From assembly GCA_029265815.1 (NCBI GenBank), contig JAJUGU010000001.1:310001-374000 (forward strand): a stretch of 64,000 nt of DNA, read 5' to 3'. The position numbers were made by a program, and so were the translations under genes. Source of the DNA: Anaerolineaceae bacterium. GTDB taxonomy: Bacteria; Chloroflexota; Anaerolineae; Anaerolineales; Anaerolineaceae. Of the stretch, positions 1 to 8,478 are shown one piece after another; within the stretch, counting starts at the first letter, position 1, and each line of letters opens with the position of its first letter. Below the pieces are notes generated by a model that ran no database searches, had not been told where the DNA came from, and worked only from the letters and a program-made list of their open reading frames with translations.

Positions 1-27
1 TAGGGTAATTACTCTTGCAACTATCGA

Positions 28-59
28 ACTGGGTTTGGATTCCAAACCCAGTTTTTTTT
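28..59 (+). terminator. Rho-independent terminator of an upstream gene
   Basis: An 11-bp perfect stem (28-38 with 42-52, 3-nt loop) is followed directly by a run of eight T. It must end transcription of a gene lying before the window, because no coding sequence precedes it here. Confidence 0.8.
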
Positions 60-112
60 AAATATGACTTCATTTCTATCATAAGTCACATAACAAATCT
101 GAGTATTCACTT

Positions 113-136
113 TATTATCAGACTAACCAGTCGGTT
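113..136 (+). promoter_or_regulatory. Candidate -10 box and TetR operator
   Basis: A TATTAT box at 113-118 is followed by an imperfect palindrome AACC-AGTC-GGTT at 125-136, which overlaps the expected transcription start just upstream of the TetR gene. TetR-family repressors usually bind such short palindromes in their own promoter, so autoregulation is likely. The assignment rests only on symmetry and position. Confidence 0.4.
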
Positions 137-147
137 TTTGGAGTGTT

Positions 148-741
148 ATGCAGCAACGAAGTGAAGAAACACATAAAAAAATTTTTGAAGCGGCATCTGC
201 TCTCTTTACAGAAAAAGGGTATGACCGCACTTCTGTCGATATGATCTGCCGTACAGCTGGAATCAGCAAAGGAGCTTTTTATCACCATTTTTCAGAAAAG
301 AATGCCTTATTCATGGAAATACTTCAGATCTGGTTGGATGAAATTACGGCCCGGCTGGACCAAATATTTAATCAATCAACAGATTTATCTCAAAACCTGT
401 CTAAAGCATCAGAAATTTTTAATAATCTAATCGACACTTCTCGTTTGAAAATACCTTTAATGCTCGATTTTTGGAGAGATTCACTTTCGAATCCTCTTCT
501 TTGGCAAAGGGCAGCGTCTCCATTCAATCAATATCAATCCTATTTCCAGCAATTACTCAATAAACAATATGGAAATCAGAATAACGATATCGATGATTTT
601 GAAGTAATTTCAAGGATCATTCTGGCGTTATCGTTGGGGATTATCGCCGCTGGAATGCTTAACCCTGACTGTGATTGGAACAATACAGCCGCAACAGGTT
701 TTAAATTAATTTTCGATAGTATTTCAAGGAGTAGAATATGA
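148..741 (+). CDS. TetR/AcrR family transcriptional regulator
   Basis: This 197-residue protein has an N-terminal TetR helix-turn-helix (about residues 8-55) with the usual pattern of TxxxIxxAAxxLFxxKGY, then TSVDMICRTAGISKGAFYHHF. The remaining ~140 residues form the variable ligand-binding and dimerisation domain, so the inducer cannot be predicted. A GGAG lies 4 nt before the ATG. Its stop codon overlaps the start of the downstream epimerase (ATGA), so the regulator is co-transcribed with, and probably controls, the epimerase and short-chain dehydrogenase genes. Family assignment is secure; the regulon is inference. Confidence 0.92.
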   Translation: MQQRSEETHKKIFEAASALFTEKGYDRTSVDMICRTAGISKGAFYHHFSEKNALFMEILQIWLDEITARLDQIFNQSTDLSQNLSKASEIFNNLIDTSRLKIPLMLDFWRDSLSNPLLWQRAASPFNQYQSYFQQLLNKQYGNQNNDIDDFEVISRIILALSLGIIAAGMLNPDCDWNNTAATGFKLIFDSISRSRI

Positions 742-1727
742 ATCTAGTCACAGGTCCTACTGGTCACATTGGTAACGTATTGGTCAGAGAACTGGTTCGT
801 CGGGGTGAAAAAGTCAGAGCATTGGTTCTTCCTGGTGAAGATCTTACGCCAATTGGCGATCTTGATATAGAAATCGTTTACGGAAATGTATTGGATAAAG
901 CATCCCTTTCGAACGCTTTCAATGGTATCTCCAATGTTTTCCACCTCGCGGGGATCATCTCAATCGCCGCTGGAACCGATAAGCTGGTACACGAGGTAAA
1001 CGTAGAAGGAACCAGAAATATGGTTGAAACAGCCATGGAGCATGGAGTAAAAAAATTCATTTACACCAGTTCAATCCATGCATTCAAACGAATTCCTCAT
1101 GGCCTTGTTGTTGACGAAACGACTCCGATTGAACCAGAATCCACAATGGGAGCGTATGATCGATCAAAAGCCGAGGCCACCCTGTATGTCCTCGAAAAGG
1201 CAAAACAGGGATTTCCTGCAGTAATCGCATGTCCTACCGGTGTAGTCGGTCCATACGACTTCAAGAAATCTGAAATTGGTGAATTAGTAAACGATTGGAT
1301 CATGAAAAAAGTAAATTACATGATCGAGGGTAGTTTTGACTTTGTGGACGTGCGTGATGTGGTCGAAGGATTGATCCTTGCCAGAGATAAGGGAGAAGTT
1401 GGTCAAATTTATATTCTTTCCGGAGAATTGGTCCACGTTTCTGATTTATGGAATTTCGGTCAGGAATTACTGTCGATTAAAACCAAAATCGTCACCATTC
1501 CTACTAAATTGGCAAATTTTGCTGCCTATTTTGCCGAGTTATATTATAAAATCTCAAAATCGAAACCAAAATTTACCAGATATAGTCTTGCCACATTACA
1601 GAGTAATGCCGTAATTGACAACACCAAAGCAAGAACCAGTCTCGGTTATAAGCCGCGTTCGTTGCGCGAATCCATACACGATACAGTTAAATGGTGGAAA
1701 GAACGCAATTCCAACAAGAAAAAATGA
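738..1727 (+). CDS. NAD(P)-dependent epimerase/dehydratase (extended SDR)
   Basis: A 329-residue extended short-chain dehydrogenase. The N-terminus has the nucleotide-binding glycine motif TGPTGHIG (residues 5-12), followed by a FHLAG segment, a Ser in YTSS and the catalytic YDRSK (YxxxK) pair. The overall pattern resembles dihydroflavonol 4-reductase-like and hopanoid-associated HpnA-like reductases, but the substrate is not determined by sequence. It starts at an ATGA overlap with the TetR gene, indicating translational coupling. Residues near 255-275 (LANFAAYFAELYY) are hydrophobic and may touch the membrane, as seen in sterol/isoprenoid relatives. Confidence 0.85.
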   Translation: MNLVTGPTGHIGNVLVRELVRRGEKVRALVLPGEDLTPIGDLDIEIVYGNVLDKASLSNAFNGISNVFHLAGIISIAAGTDKLVHEVNVEGTRNMVETAMEHGVKKFIYTSSIHAFKRIPHGLVVDETTPIEPESTMGAYDRSKAEATLYVLEKAKQGFPAVIACPTGVVGPYDFKKSEIGELVNDWIMKKVNYMIEGSFDFVDVRDVVEGLILARDKGEVGQIYILSGELVHVSDLWNFGQELLSIKTKIVTIPTKLANFAAYFAELYYKISKSKPKFTRYSLATLQSNAVIDNTKARTSLGYKPRSLRESIHDTVKWWKERNSNKKK

Positions 1728-1749
1728 ATTTTTGAAAGAAAAATTAAAA

Positions 1750-2550
1750 ATGCAGCGGTCTTCAATGAATCAAAGAATTGCTTTAATTACCGGAGCATCA
1801 AGTGGTATAGGTGCCGCAACAGCAGTACTGCTTGCAAAAAAAGGGATACACGTCATCCTTACCGCCCGCCGCGTGGATCGACTACAAGAACTCCAAAATG
1901 AAATTCAAAATTTTTCAGGCAACGCTACGGTATATCAGATTGACCTAACGAATGAGCAAGAACGAATTAAACTGTATGAATGGCTTCAACAACAGAATCT
2001 GGTCCCCGACATTTTAATCAATAACGCTGGTCTGGCATGGTATGGTTTTTTTCATGAGATGCCCTGGAAAATTGCACGTGATATTATTGATTTAAATATC
2101 ACTGCGCCGGCTCACTTAATGCGTTTGTTTCTTCCATCAATGATACAGAAACACTATGGCCGAATCATCAATATCGGCTCTATTGCTGGAAAACTCCCAG
2201 AACAGGGGATCGCGATTTATGCCAGTTCCAAATCTTATCTAGATTCAATCACAACCTCAACCCACCGCGAACTGCGTAATACTGGTGTATGTGTGTCGAT
2301 TCTCCGGGCTGGCCCTGTAAAAACTGAATTTTTTGATACTGCCCGAGCGTTGGAGAACGGAGGATCGATTCCTGCAGAAAGACTGGCAATTTCACCTAAC
2401 AGAGTGGCGAACAAAATTTGGAGTCTTATAATAATCCCCCGCCGGGTTGCATATGTTCCCTCCTATCTGATCATTTCTGCTTTGTTGGAAACTTTATTTT
2501 CATGGGCGATTGACCTTCTCGGACCCCTTCTACTTCGAAAACGAAAATAA
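1750..2550 (+). CDS. Short-chain dehydrogenase/reductase
   Basis: A 266-residue classical SDR with TGASSGIGAA as the cofactor loop, NNAG, a catalytic Ser in IGSIAG and YASSK (YxxxK). Reading can extend upstream to 1615, but that stretch lies inside the epimerase gene and has no SDR-like residues, so I start at the ATG at 1750 (1765 is an alternative). The C-terminus ends in a hydrophobic stretch and a basic RKRK tail, suggesting membrane association. It lies 22 bp after the epimerase and likely shares its operon under TetR control. Substrate unknown. Confidence 0.82.
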   Translation: MQRSSMNQRIALITGASSGIGAATAVLLAKKGIHVILTARRVDRLQELQNEIQNFSGNATVYQIDLTNEQERIKLYEWLQQQNLVPDILINNAGLAWYGFFHEMPWKIARDIIDLNITAPAHLMRLFLPSMIQKHYGRIINIGSIAGKLPEQGIAIYASSKSYLDSITTSTHRELRNTGVCVSILRAGPVKTEFFDTARALENGGSIPAERLAISPNRVANKIWSLIIIPRRVAYVPSYLIISALLETLFSWAIDLLGPLLLRKRK

Positions 2551-2586
2551 CCACACTTTATCGTGTTGACGAATGATCATTGCGCC

Positions 2587-2615
2587 TTGTCAGGTAATAT
2601 CAGGTGGACTATAAT
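2587..2615 (+). promoter_or_regulatory. Consensus sigma-70-type promoter of the efp operon
   Basis: TTGTCA at 2587-2592 and TATAAT at 2610-2615 are separated by exactly 17 nt. Transcription would begin near 2622, leaving a leader of about 30 nt that contains the AAGAAGGG ribosome-binding site of efp. Confidence 0.75.
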
Positions 2616-2651
2616 TCTTTCGTTAAATTTTTTGAAAGAAGGGTAAGTTTT

Positions 2652-3209
2652 ATGATAGATGTCAATGATCTACGCAAAGGTGTGATTTTTGAACTTGATA
2701 ACAATTTATATCGGGTTCTTGAGTATTCATTCAATAAACCTGGACGTGGTAATGCCACTATTCGAATTAAAGCCCGCGATCTCCGCAAGGGGACCACACT
2801 TGAAAAAACCTTCACTTCAGGTGAAAGGATCAAGGATGTGCGCCTGGATTTCCATAATGTTCAATATCTTTATAATGATGGCGAACTCTTCCATTTTATG
2901 GATCTCGAGACATTTGAGCAGCCTGCAATTTCCTCGTCCATCATTGGAGAGTATGCAGCTTTCTTGAAGCCTGAGATGGAAGTCAAATTAACTTTCTTTG
3001 AAAACGAACCCCTAGATATTGAACTTCCAACGACTGTTGACCTTGAAGTCACTTATGCTGAACCAGCGGTCAAGGGTGATACAGCAACGGGTGTAACAAA
3101 GAAAGTAACCACCGAAACCGGGGCAGAAGTCATGGTTCCATATTTTGTCCAGACCGGTGATATTATCCGCGTCGATACCCGAACTGGCGATTATGTCACA
3201 AGAGTGTAA
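2652..3209 (+). CDS. efp: Translation elongation factor P (Arg32 type)
   Basis: EF-P binds stalled ribosomes between P and E sites and stimulates peptide-bond formation at polyproline stretches. The 185-residue protein has the expected length and the three beta-barrel domains, with the N-terminal KOW-like domain and the conserved C-terminal GDIIRVDTRTGDYVTRV. I start at 2652, preceded by AAGAAGGG; longer reading frames lack family similarity. The tip of the domain I loop reads NKPGRGNA, placing Arg at position 32 where most bacteria have Lys. Arg32 EF-Ps in Pseudomonas and Neisseria are rhamnosylated by EarP; no EarP gene is in this window. Confidence 0.96.
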   Translation: MIDVNDLRKGVIFELDNNLYRVLEYSFNKPGRGNATIRIKARDLRKGTTLEKTFTSGERIKDVRLDFHNVQYLYNDGELFHFMDLETFEQPAISSSIIGEYAAFLKPEMEVKLTFFENEPLDIELPTTVDLEVTYAEPAVKGDTATGVTKKVTTETGAEVMVPYFVQTGDIIRVDTRTGDYVTRV

Positions 3210-3228
3210 GCAAAGATGATAATGATTC

Positions 3229-3255
3229 CAGTCCCCAGAGTGGGGACTGATTCTT
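3229..3255 (+). terminator. Hairpin downstream of efp (weak terminator or attenuator)
   Basis: A perfect 9-bp stem (3229-3237 with 3241-3249, loop GAG) lies between efp and the next gene. It is followed only by ATTCTT, so termination would be partial and the downstream genes probably still receive efp transcription. Confidence 0.55.
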
Positions 3256-3267
3256 AAAAGGTTAAGT

Positions 3268-3585
3268 ATGCGAACTCCATCAGGAATTGATTGCCCATTT
3301 TTTTACGGTGATTATTACCGTGGAAAGAACGTGGAAGAATGCCGGCTGATCGGTAACAAACCTTCTCCACAAAATTGGACACCAGACTTATGTACAACGT
3401 GCCCGGTACCAGCAATTAAGCGAGCTAACGCCTGTGAGAATATGCAATTGACTCCTGAAATCGTTCGTAAATTTCCATTTTTGAAACGATCAGTGAAAAT
3501 AACCGCATATTGTACAAAATCACAATCACTGGTAGCCGTACCGCAAATTGGCTGTGGACAATGCCATCCTACTATTAAAAATTAG
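3268..3585 (+). CDS. Small cysteine-rich protein of unknown function
   Basis: A 105-residue soluble protein with a good AAAGG ribosome-binding site and eight cysteines (positions 9, 25, 42, 45, 56, 82, 96 and 99). Two CxxC pairs (42/45 and 96/99), an odd number of isolated Cys and no signal peptide suggest metal or Fe-S binding in the cytoplasm. I do not recognise a named family. It sits between efp and a HAD-family gene on the same strand with tight spacing (9 bp to the next gene), so it is probably part of their operon. Function cannot be assigned. Confidence 0.75.
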   Translation: MRTPSGIDCPFFYGDYYRGKNVEECRLIGNKPSPQNWTPDLCTTCPVPAIKRANACENMQLTPEIVRKFPFLKRSVKITAYCTKSQSLVAVPQIGCGQCHPTIKN

Positions 3586-3594
3586 ATTTTCAAT

Positions 3595-4806
3595 ATGACT
3601 TCGCCGCTAACATTACTTATCGATCTCGATGACACTCTTTTGGTCAATCCAGTAAAAGAGTTCATGGAGAAATATTTTAAGTTGCTTTCGGCCTACATGG
3701 AACCGTATGTTGATCCGAAACGCATGGTACCACAGCTGATTAAGTCAACCGACCTGATGATCGAAAAAGTTCATCCTTACCAGACACTTGAATCGGTATT
3801 CGATGCTGATTTCTACCCCGCTCTCGGATTGGAGACTGAAGAAATCAAACCAATAGTAGATCGCTTTTATTCAGAAGTATTTCCAGAAATTCAGAGCTTG
3901 ACTTCACCCAGACCCGAAGCTATTGAAGCAATACAGCACGCTTTCAACCAAGGGTATCACGTAGTCATTGCCACCAATCCTCTTTTCCCAAAGCTCGCCA
4001 ATGCTCACAGACTGGCGTGGGCTGGATTGCCAGAGTCTGAATATTCCTATGATTTGGTGACTTCGTATGAATCAATGCACTATGCAAAACCAAACAGCGC
4101 ATACTACACGGAAATTCTTGGGCAAATCGGTTGGCCTGAGCATCCGGTGTGCATGGTTGGTAATTCTTACAAATTCGATATCCTTCCAGTGAATCGCCTC
4201 GGAATTCCTGCCTACTTTTTAGAAGATTCTGCAGATAGAAATCACACTCCGCTGGACGGAGTTAAACACGGTTCATTGAATGGCTTGATTCCTTGGATGG
4301 ATTCCATCAGCGCACGGCAGATCGAATCTACTTATGACCAGGTGGATTCGGTCCTTGCAATTTTACATTCTACGCCTGGAGCCCTTGCTTCACTTACAAA
4401 AAATCTTTCAAAAGAGCGATGGCAAAAGAAGCCAATTGAGAATCTGGGGAGCATTTCAGACGCAATTCACAGTCTGGTCGATATTGAAAAAACAAATTCA
4501 CTCTTGCATGTACATGATTTGAAAAGTAAGCCAATACCAGAGATGGAAAAACGAATCACCCAACTCTGTCAACAAGAGATTGAGTCAGGGGCGGTGTATC
4601 CTTGCACTGATTTAATCGAGTTTTTCGTCAGGCGTAGCATATTTCTTTCGCAACTAAATTTCAATAACAGAAACTTGCTACAGAATTTGATCGAGCATCC
4701 CGATTTTGGCAACCTTACACTGTTGGAGTATTTATCAATTTTATCGATCAATGATAGACACTATCTTCGCCTGATAAAAAATTTGATCGATAAACTAATG
4801 GTTTAG
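3595..4806 (+). CDS. HAD-superfamily hydrolase with DinB-like C-terminal domain
   Basis: Residues 1 to ~235 are a haloacid dehalogenase-type phosphatase: motif I is DLDDT with D10 as nucleophile and D12 as acid/base, motif II is in IATN, motif III Lys in YAKPN, and motif IV in VGNSYKFD. Residues ~243-403 form a separate helical domain whose opening (DQVDSVLAILHSTPGALASL), central Asp-Ala-Ile-His segment and closing LTLLEYLSILSINDRHYLRLI resemble DinB/YfiT-like four-helix bundles, which bind a metal through three His. The combination is unusual; the DinB part is my recognition from pattern, with moderate certainty. Substrate unknown. Only a weak ribosome-binding site precedes the ATG. Confidence 0.8.
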   Translation: MTSPLTLLIDLDDTLLVNPVKEFMEKYFKLLSAYMEPYVDPKRMVPQLIKSTDLMIEKVHPYQTLESVFDADFYPALGLETEEIKPIVDRFYSEVFPEIQSLTSPRPEAIEAIQHAFNQGYHVVIATNPLFPKLANAHRLAWAGLPESEYSYDLVTSYESMHYAKPNSAYYTEILGQIGWPEHPVCMVGNSYKFDILPVNRLGIPAYFLEDSADRNHTPLDGVKHGSLNGLIPWMDSISARQIESTYDQVDSVLAILHSTPGALASLTKNLSKERWQKKPIENLGSISDAIHSLVDIEKTNSLLHVHDLKSKPIPEMEKRITQLCQQEIESGAVYPCTDLIEFFVRRSIFLSQLNFNNRNLLQNLIEHPDFGNLTLLEYLSILSINDRHYLRLIKNLIDKLMV

Positions 4807-4878
4807 TATTTCCTAATATTAGAAAACTATTAATTCTTTCTCAAAAAGCCTTTTCTTATGGTATCCCTCCCAAAGGAT

Positions 4879-4887
4879 TGGTATAAT
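4879..4887 (+). promoter_or_regulatory. Extended -10 promoter of ftsH
   Basis: TGGTATAAT fits the extended -10 form TGnTATAAT. No good -35 lies at the expected distance. Transcription would start near 4894, 44 nt before the ftsH start. Confidence 0.6.
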
Positions 4888-4937
4888 TTCACCAATGGTT
4901 CGCAATTTTTTTGCGAATCAGTAATTCGGAGGAAAAT

Positions 4938-6797
4938 GTGAAACCTAGAAGTCAATCTTACATTGTCTATTTTCTCCTATTCGTATCCATTATCATCCTG
5001 GTGATTTTTGGGTTCAATAATTCGAATACGGCAGACAATGTTTTATCCATTAATCAAGTGGCTTCAGAGATTAAGAGCGGTCATATTGTCAGGATTATCG
5101 AAGAAGAAAATAAGCTTACCGTAATCCTGGATTCAGGTGTGCAGAAAACCGCTGTTAAAGAAGCTGAAACATCCTTGATCGAACAGCTCATCGCATTGGG
5201 TGTTACTCCCGAAGAGTTATCTGCAGATTCGGGGTTACGAATCGAAGTGAAAGCACCCAGTGCTTTTGCCGGCGTTCTGAGTACTTTGCTATATATTTTG
5301 CCGTTCTTATTATTGGGTGGTGCATTCTTTTTTATATTTAGACAGGCACAGGGAAGCAATAATGCTGCCATGTCCTTTGGCAAATCACGAGCCAGAATGT
5401 TTACCGGTGATCATCCCACAGTGACCTTCGCCGATGTTGCCGGAGTTGATGAATCAAAAGAAGAATTAAAAGAGGTCGTGGAATTTTTACGCGAACCGCA
5501 AAAATTTGTTGCCCTTGGTGCTCGAATTCCAAAGGGTGTTCTTCTCGTCGGCCCTCCAGGAACCGGTAAGACTCTCTTGGCTAAAGCAGTGTCTGGTGAA
5601 GCTGGCGTACCATTCTTTTCTATTTCAGGTTCTGAGTTCGTAGAAATGTTCGTTGGTGTTGGAGCAAGCCGCGTACGCGATCTTTTTGACCAGGCCAAAC
5701 GTAACTCACCTTGTATCGTTTTTGTGGATGAAATCGATGCTGTCGGACGTCAGCGTGGTGCAGGTTTAGGCGGTTCTCACGATGAACGCGAACAGACTTT
5801 GAACCAGATGCTGGTTGAGATGGATGGTTTCGATACCGATACAAACATCATCATTATGGCTGCCACGAATCGTCCTGATATTCTTGATCCAGCTTTGCTG
5901 CGTCCTGGCCGCTTTGACCGCCGTGTTGTTCTTGATCGTCCTGACGTTCGCGGAAGAGAAGCCATCCTTAAAGTACACATCAAAGGCAAGCCGCTTGATC
6001 CAGATGTAGATCTAGCAGTCCTGAGTAAGGCTACTCCAGGATTTGTAGGTGCTGACCTTGAAAACCTCGTCAACGAAGCAGCTATCCTGGCCGCTCGCCG
6101 GAATAAGAAAAGCATTTCTCAGAGTGAATTTGAGGAATCTATTGAGCGCGTTATTGCCGGACCCGAGAGGAAGAGCCGGTTGATCAGTAAGGAAGAAAAG
6201 AAAATTGTCGCCTACCATGAAGCTGGGCATGCTGTGGTAATGAATTCGCTCCCTGAATCAGATCCTGTTCAGAAAGTCTCCATTATCGCCAGGGGTATGG
6301 CTGCAGGATATACGATCGCTTTACCTATCGAAGACCAAACTCTCATGCCGCGTAAGAAATTGATTGCCGAGATGATTGGGTTACTCGGTGGTAGAGCAGC
6401 CGAGGAAATTGTGTTCGATGACATTACTTCTGGAGCCTCCAATGACATCGAAAGGGTTACCCAACTTGCCCGCAATATGGTGACCCGCCTTGGAATGAGC
6501 CTTGACCTTGGTCCGATGGTCTACGGTCAAAAAGAAGAATTGATATTCCTGGGCCGTGAAATATCAGAACAACGGGATTATTCTGAAGCTGTGGCTGAGA
6601 AAATTGATAAAGAAGTACGAACACTGGTAAATGATGCCTATTCTGAAGCAAAAAGGATTCTCACCCAGTATCGCAAAGAACTTGATGAAATTGCTAACCG
6701 ACTTCTTGAAGTTGAGACGCTTTCTAAAGAGGAGTTCGAAAAGATATTTCCTCCTCCTGTCCCCCATCATTCAGGAACGCCAGAAATTGCCAGTTAA
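4938..6797 (+). CDS. ftsH: ATP-dependent zinc metalloprotease FtsH
   Basis: Membrane-anchored hexameric AAA+ protease that degrades unfolded membrane proteins and short-lived regulators. The 619-residue protein has two transmembrane segments (about 8-26 and 108-132) bracketing a small external domain, Walker A GPPGTGKT at 205-212, Walker B followed by [10 protein letters not shown], the second region of homology ending in RPGRFDR, and the zinc site HEAGH at 427-431. The start is the GTG at 4938, 5 nt after a perfect GGAGG; the ATG overlapping it (4936) is out of frame and stops at once. A strong terminator follows. All catalytic residues are present. Confidence 0.97.
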   Translation: MKPRSQSYIVYFLLFVSIIILVIFGFNNSNTADNVLSINQVASEIKSGHIVRIIEEENKLTVILDSGVQKTAVKEAETSLIEQLIALGVTPEELSADSGLRIEVKAPSAFAGVLSTLLYILPFLLLGGAFFFIFRQAQGSNNAAMSFGKSRARMFTGDHPTVTFADVAGVDESKEELKEVVEFLREPQKFVALGARIPKGVLLVGPPGTGKTLLAKAVSGEAGVPFFSISGSEFVEMFVGVGASRVRDLFDQAKRNSPCIVFVDEIDAVGRQRGAGLGGSHDEREQTLNQMLVEMDGFDTDTNIIIMAATNRPDILDPALLRPGRFDRRVVLDRPDVRGREAILKVHIKGKPLDPDVDLAVLSKATPGFVGADLENLVNEAAILAARRNKKSISQSEFEESIERVIAGPERKSRLISKEEKKIVAYHEAGHAVVMNSLPESDPVQKVSIIARGMAAGYTIALPIEDQTLMPRKKLIAEMIGLLGGRAAEEIVFDDITSGASNDIERVTQLARNMVTRLGMSLDLGPMVYGQKEELIFLGREISEQRDYSEAVAEKIDKEVRTLVNDAYSEAKRILTQYRKELDEIANRLLEVETLSKEEFEKIFPPPVPHHSGTPEIAS

Positions 6798-6803
6798 TTT
6801 GAA

Positions 6804-6830
6804 TCAGGGAGCAAATGCTCCCTGATTTTT
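6804..6830 (+). terminator. Rho-independent terminator of ftsH
   Basis: A 9-10-bp stem (6804-6813 with 6816-6825) is followed by TTTTT. It lies between convergent ftsH and the acyl-CoA ligase gene and may also stop transcription from the other side, although the T-run there is poor. Confidence 0.85.
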
Positions 6831-6831
6831 C

Positions 6832-8478
6832 TTAATGATTCATTTCCATGTGCATACGAACGAGTTCACGCCGTAAAACTTTCCCTACTGAACTGCGAGG
6901 TATGGATTCACAGAATTCCACTTCACGAGGTATCTTATATCCTGCAAGTTCATTCCTGCAAAATTTTTGAAGATCTTCTATTGATACTTTTGTGTCAAAA
7001 GTGTCTGGAATAATCCACGCTTTCACTCTTTCGCCGCTTCTTGAATCAGGTACTCCAGCAACAACGCATTCTTTAACAGCAGGGTGTTTCAAGAGTACAT
7101 TCTCAACTTCTGCAGGCCACACTTGAAGTCCATGAACCTTTATCAATTCTTTTTTTCTACCTTTAATGTAAAAATACCCATCTTCATCCATAGTAACGAT
7201 ATCGCCAGTGTGCAGCCATCCATTTTTTAGAGCAAGCTCAGTTTCTTTTTCATCGTTATAATACCCCACCATCACTTGTGGAGCGCGGATTAGTAGTTCA
7301 CCCGGTTCACCAAATTTTACATCAACCTCATTACCGTCCATTGATGCGACCATACAATCAACGTCTGGCAACGGGAGTCCGATTGACCCTTTGCGTTTTT
7401 CTCCCATAATAGGATTGCAATGAGTTGCGGTTGGAGCTTCAGATAATCCATATCCTTCTACTAAGCACCCGCCGGTTAATTTCTCAAATTGGATACGCAC
7501 AGATTCGGGTAATGGAGCTGACCCCGATATACAGGCTTTGATCATTCGTAAATTGTATTTGCCCTCTTTTACTTCTGGATGCTGAATGATCATGTTGAAT
7601 GTTGAAGGAACTCCAGGGAAATATCCAACCTGATATTCTTGTATCACCTTGAGCATTTCACTGATGTTCCGCGGATCAGAGAGAAACACCATTCGAGCTC
7701 CCATGGCAACCCCAAGGTTTAGTCCAAGCACCATCCCATAAACGTGATACAGTGGGATCGCCACGAGAAAAGTCTCTTTTCCCTCTTCAAGGTTTACCAA
7801 CCAGTGTTGGAATTGCATCACATTAGACACAATATTTTGGTGAGAACAAATGGCTGCCTTCGGAGACCCTGTCGTACCACCGCTAAATTGGAATACCGCA
7901 GGTGTTGTTGGCAAAATGCTAGGAAGATCGACTTCTTGATTGGATTTTTCAGCCATTATCCTAAAATTCGTTACGAAATTTCTATTATTTTCACCAACAA
8001 TCAACTCATCTGTTCGTGAATCTCCATCAACAACGATAATTTTCTCGATAGAGTTAGAATTCATCAGATTTTTGAATTCTGGTAACCTTCTTGCTTGCAT
8101 TATGACTACACGTATCCCTGTTTTTTTGATTTGCACATCAAGTTCGGGAATTGGAAACGCCGGGTTTAATGCTGCAACAATTCCACCTACTCTCAGAATG
8201 CCAAAGTAAGCGACAGCAAATTCAATCGTATTGGGTAAGCAAATCCCCACTCGATCACCAGTCTGCAATCCGAAATTCACCAGGTGTGTTGAGAAGTTGA
8301 TCGCTCTTTGGTTAAGTTCTGCATATGTAATATTCCGTTGATAATCAATAATTGCAATGTGCTCGGGAATTCGACAAGCTTGATTAGACAACAAATCATG
8401 CACACAGAGGTTGGGATAATCAAGATGAGCCTTGACCCCGTGATCATAATGATTAATCCACGGTTTTTCTTGATTCAT
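6832..8478 (-). CDS. Long-chain fatty acid-CoA ligase (AMP-forming)
   Basis: A 548-residue member of the acyl-adenylate-forming superfamily, which activates a carboxylic acid with ATP and then transfers it to CoA. The P-loop-like FSGGTTGSPKA, the VEGYGLSEA motif, WLHTGDI, and the C-terminal hinge plus catalytic Lys region (SVGKVLRREL) are all present. Length and the gate region fit FadD-type ligases, but chain-length preference is not readable. Its start overlaps the miaA stop (ATGA), so it is the last gene of a yraN-miaA-ligase operon. No membrane segments are obvious. Confidence 0.9.
   Translation of the reverse strand: MNQEKPWINHYDHGVKAHLDYPNLCVHDLLSNQACRIPEHIAIIDYQRNITYAELNQRAINFSTHLVNFGLQTGDRVGICLPNTIEFAVAYFGILRVGGIVAALNPAFPIPELDVQIKKTGIRVVIMQARRLPEFKNLMNSNSIEKIIVVDGDSRTDELIVGENNRNFVTNFRIMAEKSNQEVDLPSILPTTPAVFQFSGGTTGSPKAAICSHQNIVSNVMQFQHWLVNLEEGKETFLVAIPLYHVYGMVLGLNLGVAMGARMVFLSDPRNISEMLKVIQEYQVGYFPGVPSTFNMIIQHPEVKEGKYNLRMIKACISGSAPLPESVRIQFEKLTGGCLVEGYGLSEAPTATHCNPIMGEKRKGSIGLPLPDVDCMVASMDGNEVDVKFGEPGELLIRAPQVMVGYYNDEKETELALKNGWLHTGDIVTMDEDGYFYIKGRKKELIKVHGLQVWPAEVENVLLKHPAVKECVVAGVPDSRSGERVKAWIIPDTFDTKVSIEDLQKFCRNELAGYKIPREVEFCESIPRSSVGKVLRRELVRMHMEMNH

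Noticed and set aside
4936-4938. ATG just upstream of ftsH as its start codon
   Set aside because: It is out of frame and followed at once by a stop; the GTG at 4938 fits the GGAGG and the reading frame.
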